From Struthidea cinerea (lineage: Eukaryota; Chordata; Aves; Passeriformes; Corcoracidae), in the NCBI GenBank assembly GCA_013397865.1, contig VZTI01001286.1, positions 2,901,033 to 2,965,032 of the forward strand: a stretch of 64,000 bases of DNA, given 5' to 3'. Positions within the stretch are counted from its first letter, which is position 1. Each line of letters opens with the position of its first letter. A model generated the notes under the pieces. It searched no databases. It worked only from the letters and a program-made list of their open reading frames with translations, and was not told the DNA's origin. The position numbers and the translations under genes were made by a program. This document shows, in pieces, positions 63,690-64,000 of this stretch.

Positions 63690-63695
63690 AATAAA
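63690..63695 (+). terminator. BACH2: AATAAA polyadenylation signal, probable distal end of BACH2
   Basis: AATAAA in GATGAAATAAAGACATATC, with T-rich sequence some 20 bases on (attatgtattgtaaatc). It is the last canonical signal before the sequence loses 3' UTR character, so it is taken as the main gene end. Confidence 0.6.
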
Positions 63696-63724
63696 GACAT
63701 ATCATTATGTATTGTAAATCGCCT

Positions 63725-64000
63725 CATCTTGACTCTGAAATCGATGTTGCAGGGCTCAGTTAACACGCGGGTTGTAGGTGAGATTCAGGAGGGTAGGTCG
63801 GGTGTGGTTGTTACTGCCAGGTGAATCTCTGGACTGATGAAGAGACTTCTACTCACGTGGTCCCACTGCTAATTCACTAGTAGTTTTTGATCCAGGGATC
63901 CGGTTACCTTTGATCTGCAGGAACAGCCCAGGGTGTTCCTTTGCGAACATGAAATAAGTTTTTTTGGAAAATCAAATAAGCTGTATCTATACCCATTCCC
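63725..64000. other. Downstream flank, nothing recognised
   Basis: About 275 bases beyond the presumed transcript end. No gene, repeat or clear signal is seen. Confidence 0.7.

Larger units (their letters stand above)
57225..63715 (+). other. BACH2: BACH2 3' untranslated region (about 6.5 kb)
   Basis: Unique, largely non-repetitive sequence follows the stop codon to a canonical AATAAA at 63690-63695, with a likely cleavage site within about 30 bases after it. Human BACH2 also has a several-kilobase 3' UTR. It contains several ATTTA pentamers and two Pumilio-type TGTANATA motifs (57617-57624 and 63574-63581). It also contains a TA-rich run (57625-57655), long homopolymers (A-rich at about 59055-59070, T-rich at 60307-60323, AAAC-type at about 60915-60965) and three short hairpins (57245-57260, 61029-61046, 62176-62191). 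No complete 7-mer seed match for miR-155, a known regulator of mammalian BACH2, was seen; a 6-mer GCATTA is at 62307-62312. Small frames here are not coding. Confidence 0.88.

Noticed and set aside
1..64000. Enrichment of TGASTCA (AP-1/MARE core) across the window
   Set aside because: I noticed about a dozen against roughly eight expected by chance, which is not a clear excess. Only the two extended matches are reported.

Overview
The window is a piece of a bird genome covering the coding half and 3' end of one gene, BACH2 (BTB and CNC homology 2, a bZIP transcription factor of the immune system), on the + strand. BACH2 is recognised from the translated exons: an N-terminal BTB/POZ domain, a long Ser/Pro-rich middle with Cys-Pro motifs, a CNC-type basic leucine zipper and the conserved C-terminal tail. 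The bird assignment rests on CR1 LINE remnants, including a typical CR1 3' tail at 5348-5442 and a CR1 ORF2 fragment near 54.7-55.4 kb, together with sparse repeats and long introns. The species cannot be fixed from sequence alone. A 19-base run of N at 4813-4831 shows this is draft assembly.

Layout. 1-13729: intron upstream of the first coding exon, with old CR1-type fragments and no recognisable exon. 13730-13984: first coding exon (start codon 13742). 13985-42508: 28.5 kb intron with two probable solo LTRs, an old CR1 tail, a CA microsatellite and a striking CpG-dense block at 34.4-34.6 kb. 42509-44053: large coding exon. 44054-53299: second intron. 53300-53506: basic-region exon. 53507-56744: third intron with a decayed CR1 ORF2 piece. 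56745-57224: last coding exon. 57225 to about 63.7 kb: long 3' UTR with several AATAAA signals, two Pumilio-type motifs and three short hairpins. The four coding segments join in frame into 824 residues (human BACH2 is 841), and all three introns lie between codons.

The exons together encode a repressor that dimerises through its zipper with small MAF proteins, binds MARE/CNC-sMAF sites and represses plasma-cell and effector programmes in B and T cells. The window has no second protein gene, tRNA, rRNA, operon or CRISPR array, and I found no novel multi-gene system. The most interesting material is non-coding: the CpG-dense intronic block with MARE-like half-sites, near-perfect CNC-sMAF binding sites in BACH2's own introns (possible autoregulation), and a repeated hairpin in the 3' UTR.
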